Positions 46,501-61,800 of a DNA stretch of 64,000 nucleotides are shown one piece after another (the stretch's first letter is position 1; every line of letters begins with the position of its first letter). The stretch is from Echinarachnius parma. Taxonomy: Eukaryota; Echinodermata; Echinoidea; Clypeasteroida; Echinarachniidae. Both the position numbers and the translations under genes were made by a program. Under the pieces are notes generated by a model that saw only the letters and a list, made by a program, of their open reading frames with translations, did no database searches and was not told the origin of the DNA. Location of the stretch: contig JBAMJV010008285.1 of NCBI GenBank assembly GCA_037951105.1, forward strand, positions 98,398 through 162,397, given 5' to 3'.

Positions 46501-49500
46501 GTAATTTCTGTAAATGTGCTTGTTCTTGAATGGGAAGTCTGCGCAATGTGCGCAGTTATTTTTAACACGCGCTGGCGCTTGCACAAAATACACGAGACAT
46601 ACACTGGATGGAGGGAACCCGCGCAATTTGAGCAAGGTTAAAATTGGTTCATCAATATGATAACAAAATCATCATCTTATATAACAAATAGTACATTCTT
46701 CTTGTTGTTGAATATTCCACAATGCATACCTCTATATTCTGAATTTCATACTCGTGCAATTATATTGCACACGGTCTACGGCAACAATGCAATATTAAAT
46801 GCACTTGAGAAATTCAAAATGTATTGGTGTATATTCTGGTATATTCACCTCCAAACCATGCACTATTTGTATAATATACCCCGGCCAACTTGAGAAATAT
46901 CCAAAGTTCTAAATTGTTTTAAAAATTATATGGTTAAGGCATTGTAATACATTTGATCAGTAAATTATGGATCCTTACCTTCCGTTCCCATACAGATTTT
47001 GATGAAGGGCCGAATATATGACAAGCCCCTCCACTGACATCTGCTAGTGCACGCAGCAAGTGCCGGTTGCTTGTAGAGCTAACAAAGGTAAACACACAAG
47101 TCATTTTAGTTAAAGTTAGAGTCCTTCCCGTGCCAATTTGACACATAAGGTGGCGCCTATCTCTGATTTAGCCCTAGGCCACAAGTCTACTATTTGTAGC
47201 GAAAACTACAGAAGGGGGCCAGTCCTCTGGTAACTCCTGTGTGTGTTACTTTTGATCCCTTCTCCATTCTATAATGGCTAGAAGGCAAATGGTACAAATT
47301 TAAATTCTTTGGTATGACCCGGTCTGGGTTCGAACCTGAGACCTCCCGTGCATGAGGCGAGCACTCTAACCGCTATGCCACCAGAGAAACATTGAAAACA
47401 TCTGAGAAATTCAAGAGAATTCTATAAAAGATAATGTAGAATATAAGTGCATTGATAGGTGCTAGAAGTAACAGTGGCGGAGAGGGGTCAGTAACCCCAT
47501 AAAATAGCTATGGGTAAGGATATGTTGAGAGTGCATACCTGACTGCACATGTGAAGACCCTATTGACATGCTTGTGTGTCGAGGCTATGTTGAGGGTCAG
47601 CTTCTCATCAGCTAGGTGACCATCTGAAACGAGGATGACGTTCCTCACGGATCTGGACAGCGGCAGGAGAGACAGCGACCGCAGAGGGCGCCATGCCTCG
47701 GAGCCGCCTCCGACCGATGGAGACGCGTCGATGAAGTCTTGCGCAGCTCGTAGGCTGCTGCCGCCACCTTGCTCTTTGGATCGCACCGTTGGAAACAACT
47801 CTACAAAATCTACAAGCAAGAAAGAGGTCAAAGATAACTTTGGGTGTTTTGTTTAATACAGACTGAGGTCAAATTGCTAACAAAGGGGACAGATGTTAAT
47901 CTAAATAAGATATGAAGTCCATTTCACATCAACCAAATCTTGATCAGATATGAAAGTACTGTACATGTTAATGTTCTCACAGTGATGTTTTTGCTCAGTG
48001 AAACTAAAGACATCTGCAGGTTTATAATGCACGTTGAGCAAGAGGAACATTAACATCATTCTCAAACACAATTCACAGTGAATGAACTTGATCTTCGTAC
48101 ATGTAATGTACGCTCCAATCCTAGTACAGCATGCGTGCAAGATGCAGATAGGTGTTGCATGCACTCAAAACCAGAGTTTATACACTCACCTACCACACAC
48201 ATAGGTACACATACACACTAATGTACGAGGCACCATACACATTTATCACACATTCAAAATATGCACTGAAAATCAGTACATGTTCACAGGTTTTAGAACA
48301 GTGATATTACCACGTTTAAAGTAGATTATACACATCACATTGACCAAATATTAATCATAGATATGTGTATGAAGTGTGATACCTGTGGCATACGTGATGA
48401 TATTGAAGCTGGTCTTCCTGGGTAGCCTCCGGACGATCATTTTTGCCAGTAGCTTAGCATCAGTCTTGGCAGCACCCCTCATAGAAGTGGAGCAGTCCAA
48501 CAGAATGACCACCTCAGGGTCAGATATCTGCCCCACGGACAGCTTGGGGTAGTACACAACCATGCTGGCCTTCAGGGAAATAGATAATTACAAAGATAGA
48601 TAGATAGATAGATAAGTTTTCCACAAGTTTTGAAAGAAACCATACATTATCAATTGAGACTGGATATGACATTTTGAGATAACTTTTTTAGAAGAAAAAG
48701 GACGCAATTTCAATTATATTTTCTTGACCTGACACTTTTCAACAAATAATGTCTCTGTTCACCTTATAGTTGCAGCAGCATAAATAACAAAGAACGCTAC
48801 ACAATCTCAATTGCTATTGAGATTGTGATTGCTAATCCATATTGTTGCCCACATATCCCTATAACTTCACTATCACAATGTCACTGTACATTTAGAGCTA
48901 TTTTCATTCGTATGTTACCCACATACAATTTTTGTATTTTATGGCCTTACATAAGACTGAGAGTCAGGATCATATTCAGTTAACATGCGAGGTTGATGTG
49001 GTCTGGTCACACCGATGAGGAGCTGGAAACCGTCTCCAAGTCGAGTGCCATCCTGCAAGGCTACAGTTCCCCGGGTCCCATCATGCTAGAATGAAGAAGA
49101 ACAACAAAGAATACATGAAGGTACTTTACTTTTGTTTTTTTACTTACATAAAGGCTCAGACAAAATTCACATAAAAATGAGATATTTCCATAACTTGATG
49201 ATTTTTTTCTTCACCGAAACACCCCAATCAATCAGCCTGTGATGTGAACAGTTTCCACTCCCTGGGGAGCATTACAGCTGGGGTACCTGTTAAAGGTACA
49301 TTTAGACCCTTCATTCTTTGACCAAAGTTGTGCCATATCCTGATGAGAATTCATACACGGTACAGAGCAGTAATGCAGATAAATTATGTGCGTTAATAAA
49401 TGACAAAATATGCCGAATTGCAACCCTTCCAATAAGAGAGAAGAGCCCAATGCATTACACACCCACGCTTCCACAAATTTTCTGTTAATATGGGTTGCCC

Positions 49501-52500
49501 AGTTTGGCAAGTAAAATTACATATTAAAACTAGATGGATCTTCGACTGCGCGCAGTCGAAAATTATGCCTCCGCTATCACGCGATTTTAATATCCTGAAT
49601 AATTTTTTTTTCATATATTTCAAGTTCTGTGACCTTGACCATATGACCCCAAACTTTGATGGCTCCATTGGCTCCCAAAAAATTCAGGTACCAAGTATGA
49701 TTGAAATCTGATATTCTGTTCTTGAAATTTTACCATTACAAGCCATTTTTGCATATATATTGTGTTCTGTGACCTTGACCTTTGACCTCATGACCCCTTA
49801 ATCAAATCCGATCATTGCCACCCAGATTTGTACACTTGTACCAAGTTTGAAGTCTTGAGTCTTGAGATATCACGAGAAAGAGGCATTTTTCACATATATT
49901 GAGTCCTGTGACCTTGACCCTTGACCTCATGAACCCTAAAATGTAATCAGATCATAACCACCCCAATATGTACACTCCTACTAAGTTTGAAATTGATCCG
50001 TCAACCGGTTCTTAAGATATCGCGAGAACAAAGCATTTTAGCACATATATTAAGTCCTGTGACCTTGACCTTTGACCTCATGAACCCCAAAATCTAATCA
50101 GATCATTGTCACCCCAATATGTACACTCGTACTAAGTTTGAAATTGATCGGTCAACCGGTTCTTTAGATATCGCGAGAACGAGGCATTTTTGCATATATA
50201 TCGAGTCCTGTGACCTTGACCTTTGACCTCATGACCACTAAAATCTAATCAGATCATTGTCACCCCAATATGTACACTCGTACCAAATTTGAAATTGATA
50301 CGTCAACCGGTTCTTGAGTTATCGTGAGAACGAAAACGGGACGTACGTACGGACGGACGGACGGACGTACGTACGGACGTACGTACGGACGGACGGACGG
50401 ACGGACGGACAACCCGAAAACATAATGCCTCCGGCCACTTCGTTGGCGGAGGCATAACAATTTAGGTGGCCCCGCCAGCAGGGCCTGTGCTTCTAGCGAG
50501 CCCTGCGAATAGAATGATGTACCTTGACTTTGACTGCATGTGTTGGGGACTGCAGACTGGTGATTCCTGATGGCATCTCAATTGCAATCTGCAAAGACTC
50601 CTTCCTATGAAATAAGGGTACAGCAAGAAAAGAATGTCACAGAAATTTAACCAAAAAAATAATGAAATGAATCTTGAAAGGCAGAAAAAGCACTTCATAG
50701 TTAAGTAATAATTAATCGTAACCCAACACTTCAATACATTCTTACTAGTTATAAATACACTTTTTTAGTAAATTAGTACATTCAAAATGTTGGCTGAATC
50801 GTTATCTCTTTCTGTATTGAATGAACCAATATCTTAACTCATCTCATGGAATGTTATAATTTCTTGCCCTTGGATTTGTATTATTAGAAACTTCAGGAAA
50901 AATTGCCCATTTTTCAATAAGTCCTCTCCATCCACACTAACAAGATATGTGCAACACCCTAGCTGGTAAGCCTCCTGCATTGTGAGTTGGACATACATAT
51001 AACTAGAGAAAAAGGAGAATCGTCATAACTAACCTATCTTGCTTTGAGCTCACGTCTTTCACTTGTTGATTCGCTTCTGTGAGTTGGCTGGACTGAATCT
51101 CCTGGCGTATCCAGGGCGCTACGCTGCCCAGCAGGTAGAAAGTCACTTTGTCATTCTCAACTCCCAGCTCTGTCACATAGCTGATCTTGATAATGACTGC
51201 TGCACCCGGTGGAAGGTTTCCAATGCTCACAGAAAAGACATTCTTGGAAGAAAAAAACAGAAAAAGAAAAGGAAAGGAGGTAGATGTAATTATGTCCAAT
51301 GTTTTTATGCATTTTCTTACACATTATCATGACAAAACATGTGTAAAAGCAACTTTTCATATGAAATCTATGTTCCTCTTATATTTGTTTGGACAGGTAC
51401 AATACATGTATCTTCTTTTGAATGTAAAGCATTTTCTGATTTCCTATCACACTTATCTTAACCACAAGAACTACTAACTACGAACTACTAGCTACATACT
51501 GCCCCACAAGGGGAAAAAAAGAGTTAATTTCTAGCATCGCAATGGGTTAGGCAACTTACAGCTGCTTCTTCCTGCATGAGGTACGCCCCATGACCTTCTC
51601 TCACTGCTTCCTGGTACTCCTCTTTGGCCTTATCCTTGGTCTTGACGATCCCAATCACGTGCTTGCCATTGATGTAGGCCTCAAAGGCACAGACAGCTGC
51701 CTTCTCATCCAGGGGGAACACATAGCGTGCCTCCTGAACCCCACAGCTAGCCGCAAGGCACTCGTACACTTGTAAGACTGTCACCTGTTGAGGGCATGAA
51801 GAATAGCCTAATGTAAATTATCTTCTCAATTTCCATGAGGCGCTTAGAAGGAATGCTCTCCCGGTAGTGGAGATGGCACACACATTATGTGAGGGCTGGA
51901 ATTTTAATTAATGATATTATTTCTACCAAGAAATCAGTCAAATGTCAAAACTTTGATTATATCAAAACCGAGGAAAGCAAACATTGGATATGTGATGTGT
52001 CATCCAAGAGCATATATATTTTACAGTAATGACTACTTACACATACAAAATCAATGTGACATCAAGTGTAATGATCATTACATAACCTACCTCTACATGG
52101 TACCTTCAAGATCTTACCTTTGCTGCCAGATCAGTAATCTGGCTTGCAACATGGACTGCCTTTAGCTGGACTCCTGAAGGGTTGCCCTTGGTTACCAGAC
52201 CACAGGTCAACCTACTCACAGGGTCCTCACACCCCTCAATATCCAGGAGGTCTGCAGACAAAAATAAGCAAGCTTTGTTTATCATTCTTTACATAATTTT
52301 CTTTATTTGGCTCTTCGTTCACTTTCAGTGACTGCAAAATGTATGGGTAAAAATTAACAAGACTTAAAAGTGGCCTCAACATTTTTTAAATAAAAGGGCA
52401 CAAAATTCAACTTTCAGACAGATTTTTTTCATTTTTCACACAGAAATTTAAAGTTTCTCTCCAAAAAATGCATTAAAAGAAAATCTAACTCAATAATCAC

Positions 52501-53422
52501 CGATGGGAATCCTCCCGGCATGTGATGACATTGCAGAACGAATTTTCTGTTATTATAGTAATTTCAGGGATGCCAGTGGCAATTACCTTCTGGGCCTGAA
52601 AAATATTTAGGCACATATGAAGAGCATAAAGTGCAAAGTCCATTGCAGCCTGGGTCCAGGTCCTGTTTAAGGGGCCCTGGAAGCTTAGGGTAATGGATGT
52701 TCTCTGGTGCATTCTCAGCTTTACTTTTTCATAATTTTTACCCAATTACTAGGAATGTTTTGGTTAGATTTCAGATTTAGGTTTCAACATTGTCTCTATA
52801 GGTCCTACATTAAAAAATGTGTAAACCTAAATTATTTTTTTTAAATTAAAATTTGGACCAGATTTTTGTTTTAAAAATACCCAAAAGCCGGATTTCCGGC
52901 TATTGCCAGAAAACTGGCTTCCCTGAAATTTGTAATAAAGTAATTGATATTGTTGCCAGGCCACTTGAAGGGGTTAAATAAATTATCAAAGAGCTTCTAC
53001 GTTGACTGTGGCACCCCCCCCCCCCCCCCCTGGACTAGATGATGACCAACAAGTATCATAGAAGAATAAAACACCTGTTTCTTTCCAAGCATCCTCATCC
53101 GGGGGTCCCAGGATATCATCATATTCCTCAGAACCGTCCTCAAAGTCTCTGAAGTCTTCATCAGTCTCCAGAGAGAACTCCACAAGATACCGGATGCACT
53201 GCTGTCTAGTGTTATACACCACATACTCGTCCTCCTGCAAGAGCATCAAATGGAAATGGAATAGGTAGTAATACTGATATTTGATGCTCAGGTTCCTCCA
53301 TTAGTACAGGGATAGGTGGCTACTGTAGATGTGTTGTGGCATTATCAGATAAGCAATCAACTTCTATTCCACATTGCAGCTTTCAAACTAGCACATGCAC
53401 ACACACTCACACATACTCACAC

Positions 53423-53461
<39 letters not shown>

Positions 53462-56400
53462 CAGAAACAGACACATGCAAACTCAAACACATGTGAACTA
53501 TGCTTTATTTCCAATCTACAAATTTCCATTTTCTAGACTATAATTACCTCAAATTTGGAAGGCTTTTGTTCTGTGCTGCGTACACCATGTGTGCTGTGGT
53601 ATCCCTCTGGTGCTTCATGCAGACTCATGTCATATTCGTAGTAGTCTTTGGCGGACCCTAGCGCCACTTTATTCACAAACATCATCCTTGTATTGGAGTA
53701 ATTGCCATTCCTGCAATACTGGATACAGGTACTGAAAATGAAAGGAAACAAATATTTATCCCGTTAGAAATTAACAGAAAGAACTTGATTGAATCATACA
53801 TACTGTTATATTCATTTCATTGTGCCACTGCTATGAATTTGCAGGGTTAACAGGCATTTATAGGCATGATTTAATTTTGGAGATTTGAATGATAAAATAT
53901 TTACTTTACAATGATAATTAAACATTGTATAATACACTTATACCGGTCTTAGTGGCCACCAGTCTATATCAGCCAACCTGCCTTTAGTGGCCACCAAGAG
54001 TGATATCCCTTGCAGAGAAAAACAATCACTGAATTATGTGGTCACTATACACAGGTTTGATTATATATAGAAAGCCTAAACTTATCCAATCATCGAATAA
54101 GGTAGTCACTACATGCAGGTTGCACTGTATAAAGAAAGCCTAACCTTGTCCGATTACTGAATTAGGAGGTGGTCACTTTACACAGGTTTGACAGTATAAA
54201 GAAATCCTGATCTTATCTGATCACCAAATTAGGTGGTCACTATACACACGTTTAAGTGTATACAGAAATCCTAACCTTATCCGATCACCGAATTAGGTGG
54301 TCACTATATACAGGTTTAACTGTATAAAGCAAGCCTAACCTTGTCCAATGACCAATTTAGGTGGTCACTATAATATACAGGTTTGACTACGTAAAGAAAG
54401 CCTATAATAACCTTATGCTTAGGCAGTCACTATACACAGTTTTTACTGAATTTAAGAAAACCTAACCTTGTCCGATCACCAAAGTACAGTCCACTTCCCA
54501 GCAGGCCTTCATCCCGTCTGGCTCCGCTGAAAATTTCCACCACAAGCTTGGGCATCAGAAGACCTCTGATCAATCCATGAAATAAAAAACAATAACATTT
54601 ATTTTGAAGTACTTAATTTAGATCCGCAATGTAGTAAATAAAGCATCATACAATCCACCATCTACTGGGATAAATGTATTAATTGCATATTACTACCAAT
54701 TTTTTCTTCTTCAAAATAGCCATATATTAAACAATTAGAAGGTAGAGGAAATAACTTGCTTCAGAATGGGTCCAGGGGGCAGAGCCCCCGGAAGCTCTTG
54801 GATTTTAGCTAGTCAAAGCCCCCAAATCAAAATTGCTGACTAATTAACAAGTAAGCAAGCAACAACAAAATTTGGGCCTGATGGGGGGTGGGGGGGGCCC
54901 TCCGGCCAAAGAGCCCCCCCCTCGCTACACCACTGATATTAAACTAAACTGTTTCTTACCGAGACAAGATGCCCAGAATGCAGTTTGGTTTGGATGCGTG
55001 TAGGAGTAGAGTGTCGTTGCCCATGCCATGTCTGTAGCCCTCTTCTTCTGGCGGTCTGCTCACAGCAAAGATCCTCAGTGTATTCACAGTTGCTCCTCTA
55101 CATGCATAATTCAATTATGCAAAGGTATCCATTTTTAAAAGAAATGAAATTAGTTTCATGATCTTAAATGTTATTATTTCAATAGAAGAGAGCCAAAAAA
55201 TTACCTTATGTAATAGTATAATAATGATGATATTACAATAAAATCGTAAATGTTTAGAAAAGGAATATATTTTTGACACAATTTGCACAGAATAAAAATA
55301 CTGGGAAATATCAAGGTGAACATTATATTCAAGTTAAAGTCCTTCTCATGCCAAACATCTACTATATATAGTGAGAGATTCGTACAAAAGGGGGCTAGTC
55401 TTCTGGTAGCTCTTGTGTTTAACTTTCCCTGAACTCCATTCTAAAATACTGAGAGCTTCAGGACTTAAATGCAGAAGGCACCATCTTTAAAGTCTCTGGT
55501 ATGACCCAGTCAGGGTTTGAACCCAGGCAAGACGTGATTGAGGCAGACAGGCTCTAACCGCTAAGCCACCATGCCCAGAAATAATTTCTAGCATTAAGTT
55601 AACATATATCTATCTCACGGTTGCAGTGTAGAGTGGACAAGATCTTTGATCTTCTCCTGCTCCGGGTGTCCTGGCGGGAGGTACTGGATGTAGCATCTCA
55701 GGGCTTTGTACTTGGCCTCTGGTGTGGGCCGTCTCTCCCAGCCTGTTTCCTCGCTCACACAGACTACATCTCGGATCAGCTGAAACCATGGAAAAAGAAT
55801 AATAATAAATAATTTATTCTTAAATATAGCTAGCACATTTCCAATTATCATCTGTTCAATGTGCTCTACAACGTCTCCAATCAACGCTTCAATCAATATA
55901 AGTATGTCTACTTATGTAGGATGTGTCTCCTAGCTATCCTGTTTCCTCACTGTAACCATCAGTGACATAGCAAGGGGGGTGGGGCTTCTGGGCCCACTCC
56001 ACCACACATTTTTATTTTGTTTTCCTTGTTGATTGTTCTCTTCCTAGTAGATGACTTCTTCTCGGATCAGCTATAAGCTCCGCTCTTCACACTAATTGAC
56101 CAAGGTTCAAACCCTGTGTGAGTCTATCGGATGGTGACGATAAAGGGCGGTCCCAGACGTAAATAATCATAATTGATTGAACGCATCCGTAAAAAACAAA
56201 TAAGTAACCCTAACCCCCATTTTCAATACAAAATTCAATGCAACATACATGTTTGCGTACCTGACAGAAATCCATCTTTTCAGCCATTCTGCTGAAGAGA
56301 CGAAGATCTCTGCGTTCATACTCTTTGTGTGGAATGAGTTCGTAGAACGTGTTCTGCAGTGTTATTTGTGTTTCCTCTGAACACCCTCCCTCCTTACGAA

Positions 56401-58681
56401 GATGCCATATCTTGTGGAGGACGGCCTCTGCCTTGGCAACCTAAGGAAGGGAGATAAACATTAAACAGACATGGTATACATAGTGATCCATTAACTTCAT
56501 GTTTTTCCCCAAAAATAATGTTTGAGACTTCAATCATATACCAATTTCATTGTACAATTCTTGAAATGATATATGTGAGATTTTCAAAGACAAAGAATAA
56601 TGTTTACCAAGTGAAAACAAAACAAATCAATGTCTGATTTTATCCCGATCGATTGTTCGCATGAGGAATCCTAATTTGGATACTATGGACGATTGACAAT
56701 CAGAATTTGGATACTCCTGACTACAGTCGGAAAGCGTCTATAGACGCTTTCAAATTCAATCTTAAATATATTCATTATTAGAAGACATTTGAAAAATCAC
56801 AACCCATTGCATTTGTCTGTTACCATAAGCCCAACAAGAGAAGTGTGCACACTCTGAATGAATTTGGTTGAATTTTTGACGAAGTCAATGGATCACTTTA
56901 ATCTGCATTGATAATCTTTTTTGAGGGCTTACTGTTCAACCTTCCACATAGTTCAGAGGAACGTTTTTCTGTTTATATATACATATAACATTCTGGCATT
57001 TTGTATTCATGTCACACAAAATACTTGCAAGCATATGTATAGCAATAAGCACTTTGAATATTATTTTGATTACACAGAACTAGTGTCGAGTTATTTTGTT
57101 TATTTTACTAAACATTTAAAAGTTGTCTCTAAACATTTTACGTTTAAAAATTGTGCACCAAATAATAATGCACAGTTAATGTTGAGCCCTGATATACTGT
57201 CACATCTCTAAATATTGATACATATATGTCACAAAAATTAAAATATATTCTAAACATATTTAAAAACATATATGAAAACATAACTGTAGCATAGGGTGCA
57301 CCAACAAATTTTTTTTTAATGCTCTAATGGCTTAAAGGGGACCACCAGGCAAAGAACAACATGTAATTATACGTTTTTGGTACTGCTGTGTGATATCAAA
57401 TCGATGCCCAACATTTTGCAAAGGGTTGTGTAATTCATAAGTAATGCAATTAATTACCACAACGTAGCCTTACGAAACCATTATTATTCGATGGTTCTGT
57501 ACACGTCAAACATTTGCGAGTGCGCCAGTTCTATTTCTACAGACGATGCATTCGTGCTAGACAAAATGTAGTCTTTATGCAGACCCCTGAACACATGTTG
57601 TAGTATGGTGATGCTTTTTCCCAATTATATATTTTTCTCTTCTGGAATTCTCAAAATGTTACTTTTTTGTATAAGAATATCATTTTTGGGTGGTGGTACC
57701 CTTTAATTGCTCTGATCAATGCTGGGCATATTTTCACAATGTACATATTGTTGGCTGAGAAAGAGAAGGGCGCCAACTCTAGCTGCCAAGTCATTTTTTT
57801 GTACTTTTGAGATAAATCATGTTTAAAGTTTGGGAGCCTTGTGGAAAGCATATTTAGCTCTATTTTACTTTTAATCAATATTTCAAATATTAAACAAAAA
57901 TTTGTATCACAAAAATATTGGCTTTGACCTACCAAGTACAAGATGATACGCAGATAAGTCAGTTTGTAGAACAAATGACTTAAAGCCTTCTTACTCTCAC
58001 TAGATGATACATACCTGTCCTGGTAGAATAGATGCAACAGGTTGAGCCAGCTTCTTTGACAGCAACCCCTGTGCCTCTTTCCACACATTGTCCACCAGTG
58101 CAGCTACTTCCTCTGACAACTTGTGAGTTGGCGAGTACGTTTCTCGGTACAACAGGGTCTGCATATAGTGGAACGAATCGTGGAACTTTAAAGCTAGATA
58201 TAGGTCTAGCAACATTGGGAAACGTCCAACACAATCCAACTTTATCTGGTTGCAATAAACTTCAATTGAATCTTTTAGAATATAACACAAACAAAATTTA
58301 AATATATATATTCGCTTTTATCACCAATTGTGTGAAAGTATATCAGAATCTATGATCGGTTTGTAAGGACAGAAACTGCTTTGAAATTGACTATTTGAGC
58401 AATAAAATGTTTGAAATGAAATTGAGATGGTGCGTAAGTTTTGAACTGTACCCGATGACCAAGGATATTTTATATACCTCGGAATAGGGTAGCCTACCTA
58501 ACATGGTGCTCTATAAATTTAAATGAACTTACATTTAATATAAATATGATAAAATAAAACGATGATTAGTTGCAGTCATTTACTAAAACAGAAAAACATC
58601 CCCTTCCATATACAGATGACGACGCACAACGATGCATATTGATGATGATGATGATGATGATGATGATATGATAATTGATAT

Positions 58682-58723
<42 letters not shown>

Positions 58724-58760
58724 CGATGACGATGACGATATGATAATTGATGATGATGAT

Positions 58761-58840
<80 letters not shown>

Positions 58841-61800
58841 TGATGATCGATGATGATGACGATGACGATCAAGGATGATGATGATGCATGCAATGGACAT
58901 ATATGGCTGAATTATTCTCCCTCAATTTAATTTAAGTATAATTGCTGCTAATTGCTGCAAAAAGCAAAAACCTTTCTGAGAGCTTCGGATCCAATCCATC
59001 TCGTAGTGTTAGAACTAGGCACAGACAGACCCCCGACGGCACCATCATCTTCCCCGGACAAGTCGGCGTGCTGCTGGTACAGTTCCTCGTATACGCGCAG
59101 GGCTTCCTCAGCAGTGGCAGCATAGATGCACTGGCGCTCCCCTCTCTCGTCGGCCTGGCACGCATGGGTGATCAATGATAAGACATACTTTATTGGTGGA
59201 ATCTACTAAAAAATAGCCGCCTATGTTTTTATTTCCTCACATAAAATATGACTTTATAATACCACCCCACACTGCGCGATCACGAGTTGATGCGTCCCGC
59301 TTTGGCCAAATGCAAGATCGATCGAAACAGGTGGATTCACTTGATGCGCGACCATCGCTCAGTGAACTTAGGGTGCACGATACGCAAACCCGCAATAAAA
59401 GGAGCCCAAAGCAGGGTTGCCAGATCGCGGCTAGTCTTGACGGCCAGACTCTTTACGTTTCACGGCCAAATTCGGCCAAACTTTTTTTTTCACGGCCAAA
59501 TTTCACGGCCAAATTGTATCTACATAAAAAAGCAGTATATAGGTATTTCCCCATGCAAAATCTCTAAAAAGTCAGGCTCCCGACACACTGTCATACATTT
59601 CCCAATGTTTAAATAATGCCTATGATATATTGATTTAACAGATCTTAGTAAGAAAACGGCAAGATTTAGAAGAAAAACGGAAAACAAGTTTGGATATAAA
59701 ATACACTCGGGTCTGACATAGATGTCATGGCCAAGGGGAATAGGTCTAATAGAAATAGTTATGTCAAATTTGTACGTGCTGGTCACGTGAATAGATGGGT
59801 ATGGGAGTTTAGGCGTACCATTATCTCCCAAAAATAATATTCTTATAAATGAACACCTTTAGTAGTCCACTCTATCAACAAATTCACAAAAATATGTTTC
59901 CATAAAAAATATATACAAAAATGCATTGTTCATGTGTCTGAATTACGAACAAGACTAATTTGTCCAGAGCGCGTGTTTCTATCAACGCGCTCTGTCCGGC
60001 CGTACGTACGTACGTCCAGATCGAGCGAACGAATCGTCCGGGATTCTCTCCAAACACATACATGTACATATAATACGCGTGAATAGCACATTGGCGCAGT
60101 GCACTCGCAAATGTTTGGCCCGTTCTCGCTCGCATGGCAAATGATACGAATGTTGTACACATTATTTCAAGTTTTATTACATTTTAAAGTAGGTTTAAGG
60201 ATATATTTTCTGTTTAATTGTGAAAAAGGCCAGAAATTAAAATTCACGGCCAGATTTTCTTTTTACGGCCAAAATTCGGCCAAATTAGTTTGGCCGTGAA
60301 GTTATTTTTTTTCACGGCCAAACTAAATTTTATTCGGCCAGATTTCTGGAATCTGGCCGAAAAAAAGGCCAAATGGCAACCCTGGCCCAAAGGGCTTTGA
60401 ATAGCGTATTATTATCGGCTATACAGGGTGGCCCCCCAAAAACGGAACGGGGCACTTCCCCAAATATAGTTACAAAATGATTATGTCCATCGGATAGGGT
60501 GTCTTTTCCAATGAAAAACGATGCCAAGAACAGTTATTTTGGTCGTGTAGTTTTTGTTTTATGGCGCTTGTGAGTGATATAGGGTATATATAGGAGCTAG
60601 GAGAGTTCATAATACATAAAGAGCGGGGATAGAGCGTACCCCGACATCCCGCTGTCCCCTCATGACTGAAATAAAGGTTCAATTCCCCAATCCGCTATTA
60701 TTATTAAAACTATTTTTTCTTTAGCTTTACTCCCCCTTGTTAGTTACCGTTGCTTTTGAAGCGAGGTGAGACACGACCTTGAAGGGGAAGTCTTTAGTTT
60801 TGATTGACACATTGTCACTCTCCTCGCGTTGAGCTCCGTCGATTTCATCTCCTTCTCCCACCGATGACGTCACAATATTTCTCTGGATTTCGACTGAGAA
60901 TATTTTCTTATTACCCGGTAGAGATGAATGCGTGTTCTGCGAAGATTTGTAAAGACAAATCAAATGTCATTAGATAAACAAGAATAATTATGAAGAGAGA
61001 ATATTTTAATTGTTGATCCATGGCATAATTTTACGGTAATTTCAATCTGAAACGTTATTAAAATGAACAAATCAAATAAACATATAGTTTCAATTTTAGT
61101 GAAAACAGATTATACAATGATAGTCTACATGCATAATACTTACATCAACAACGACCGCCTTGATGAGTTCCTCTTGTACGGGTATAACAGGTGCGTCAAA
61201 CCTAACTCGTATAGGTGGAAAAGTAAACATTTTTAGTTAGGTTCTACAAAAGATTAGTATCTATTTTGTTTCCATTATAATTTAAACTCCCTATATACCC
61301 TCAAATTGGGATGCCTGCTTTTTACAGGCATATCGTATACTAATTTTGAATGTAAAAATAAACTAAATATAAGATGATCCCTTTAACATATAATTTGCAC
61401 AAAGGACAATACAGATGATGAAAATAAATTATGATGATAATAATGATGATAACGATAACTGTATACACGACGGAATGTCTTTAAAACGTAACTGCAAATC
61501 AAATACACACTAATATTATGAGTAGATGTTATTTGTTTGTTTTACTTGTATGCATATCAAAATGTTGTGAAATGTGCATACAATATCAACAATTGCACTG
61601 GCTATCAATACGGTATTCAACGAGAACATAATTATGGAACAAAATCACATACACAATAGATTATTACATAACAATAACAGTTCGCTTGTATTCTGAAGCG
61701 CATACGTTTAGCCATTGCATGTATGCCTGCCCCCCCCCCCCCCCGCCCCCCCCCCCCCCCCCCCCACCTCCCCACCATCGACGTCCATCATAATTATAGG

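Noticed and set aside
47318-47392. tRNA gene
   Set aside because: The A and B boxes are good, but the acceptor stem does not close. A second copy with the same long non-tRNA body exists, so it is a SINE.
58583-58900. Poly-Asp, poly-Ser and poly-His frames
   Set aside because: All come from the GAT/GAC microsatellite inside a PARP4 intron.
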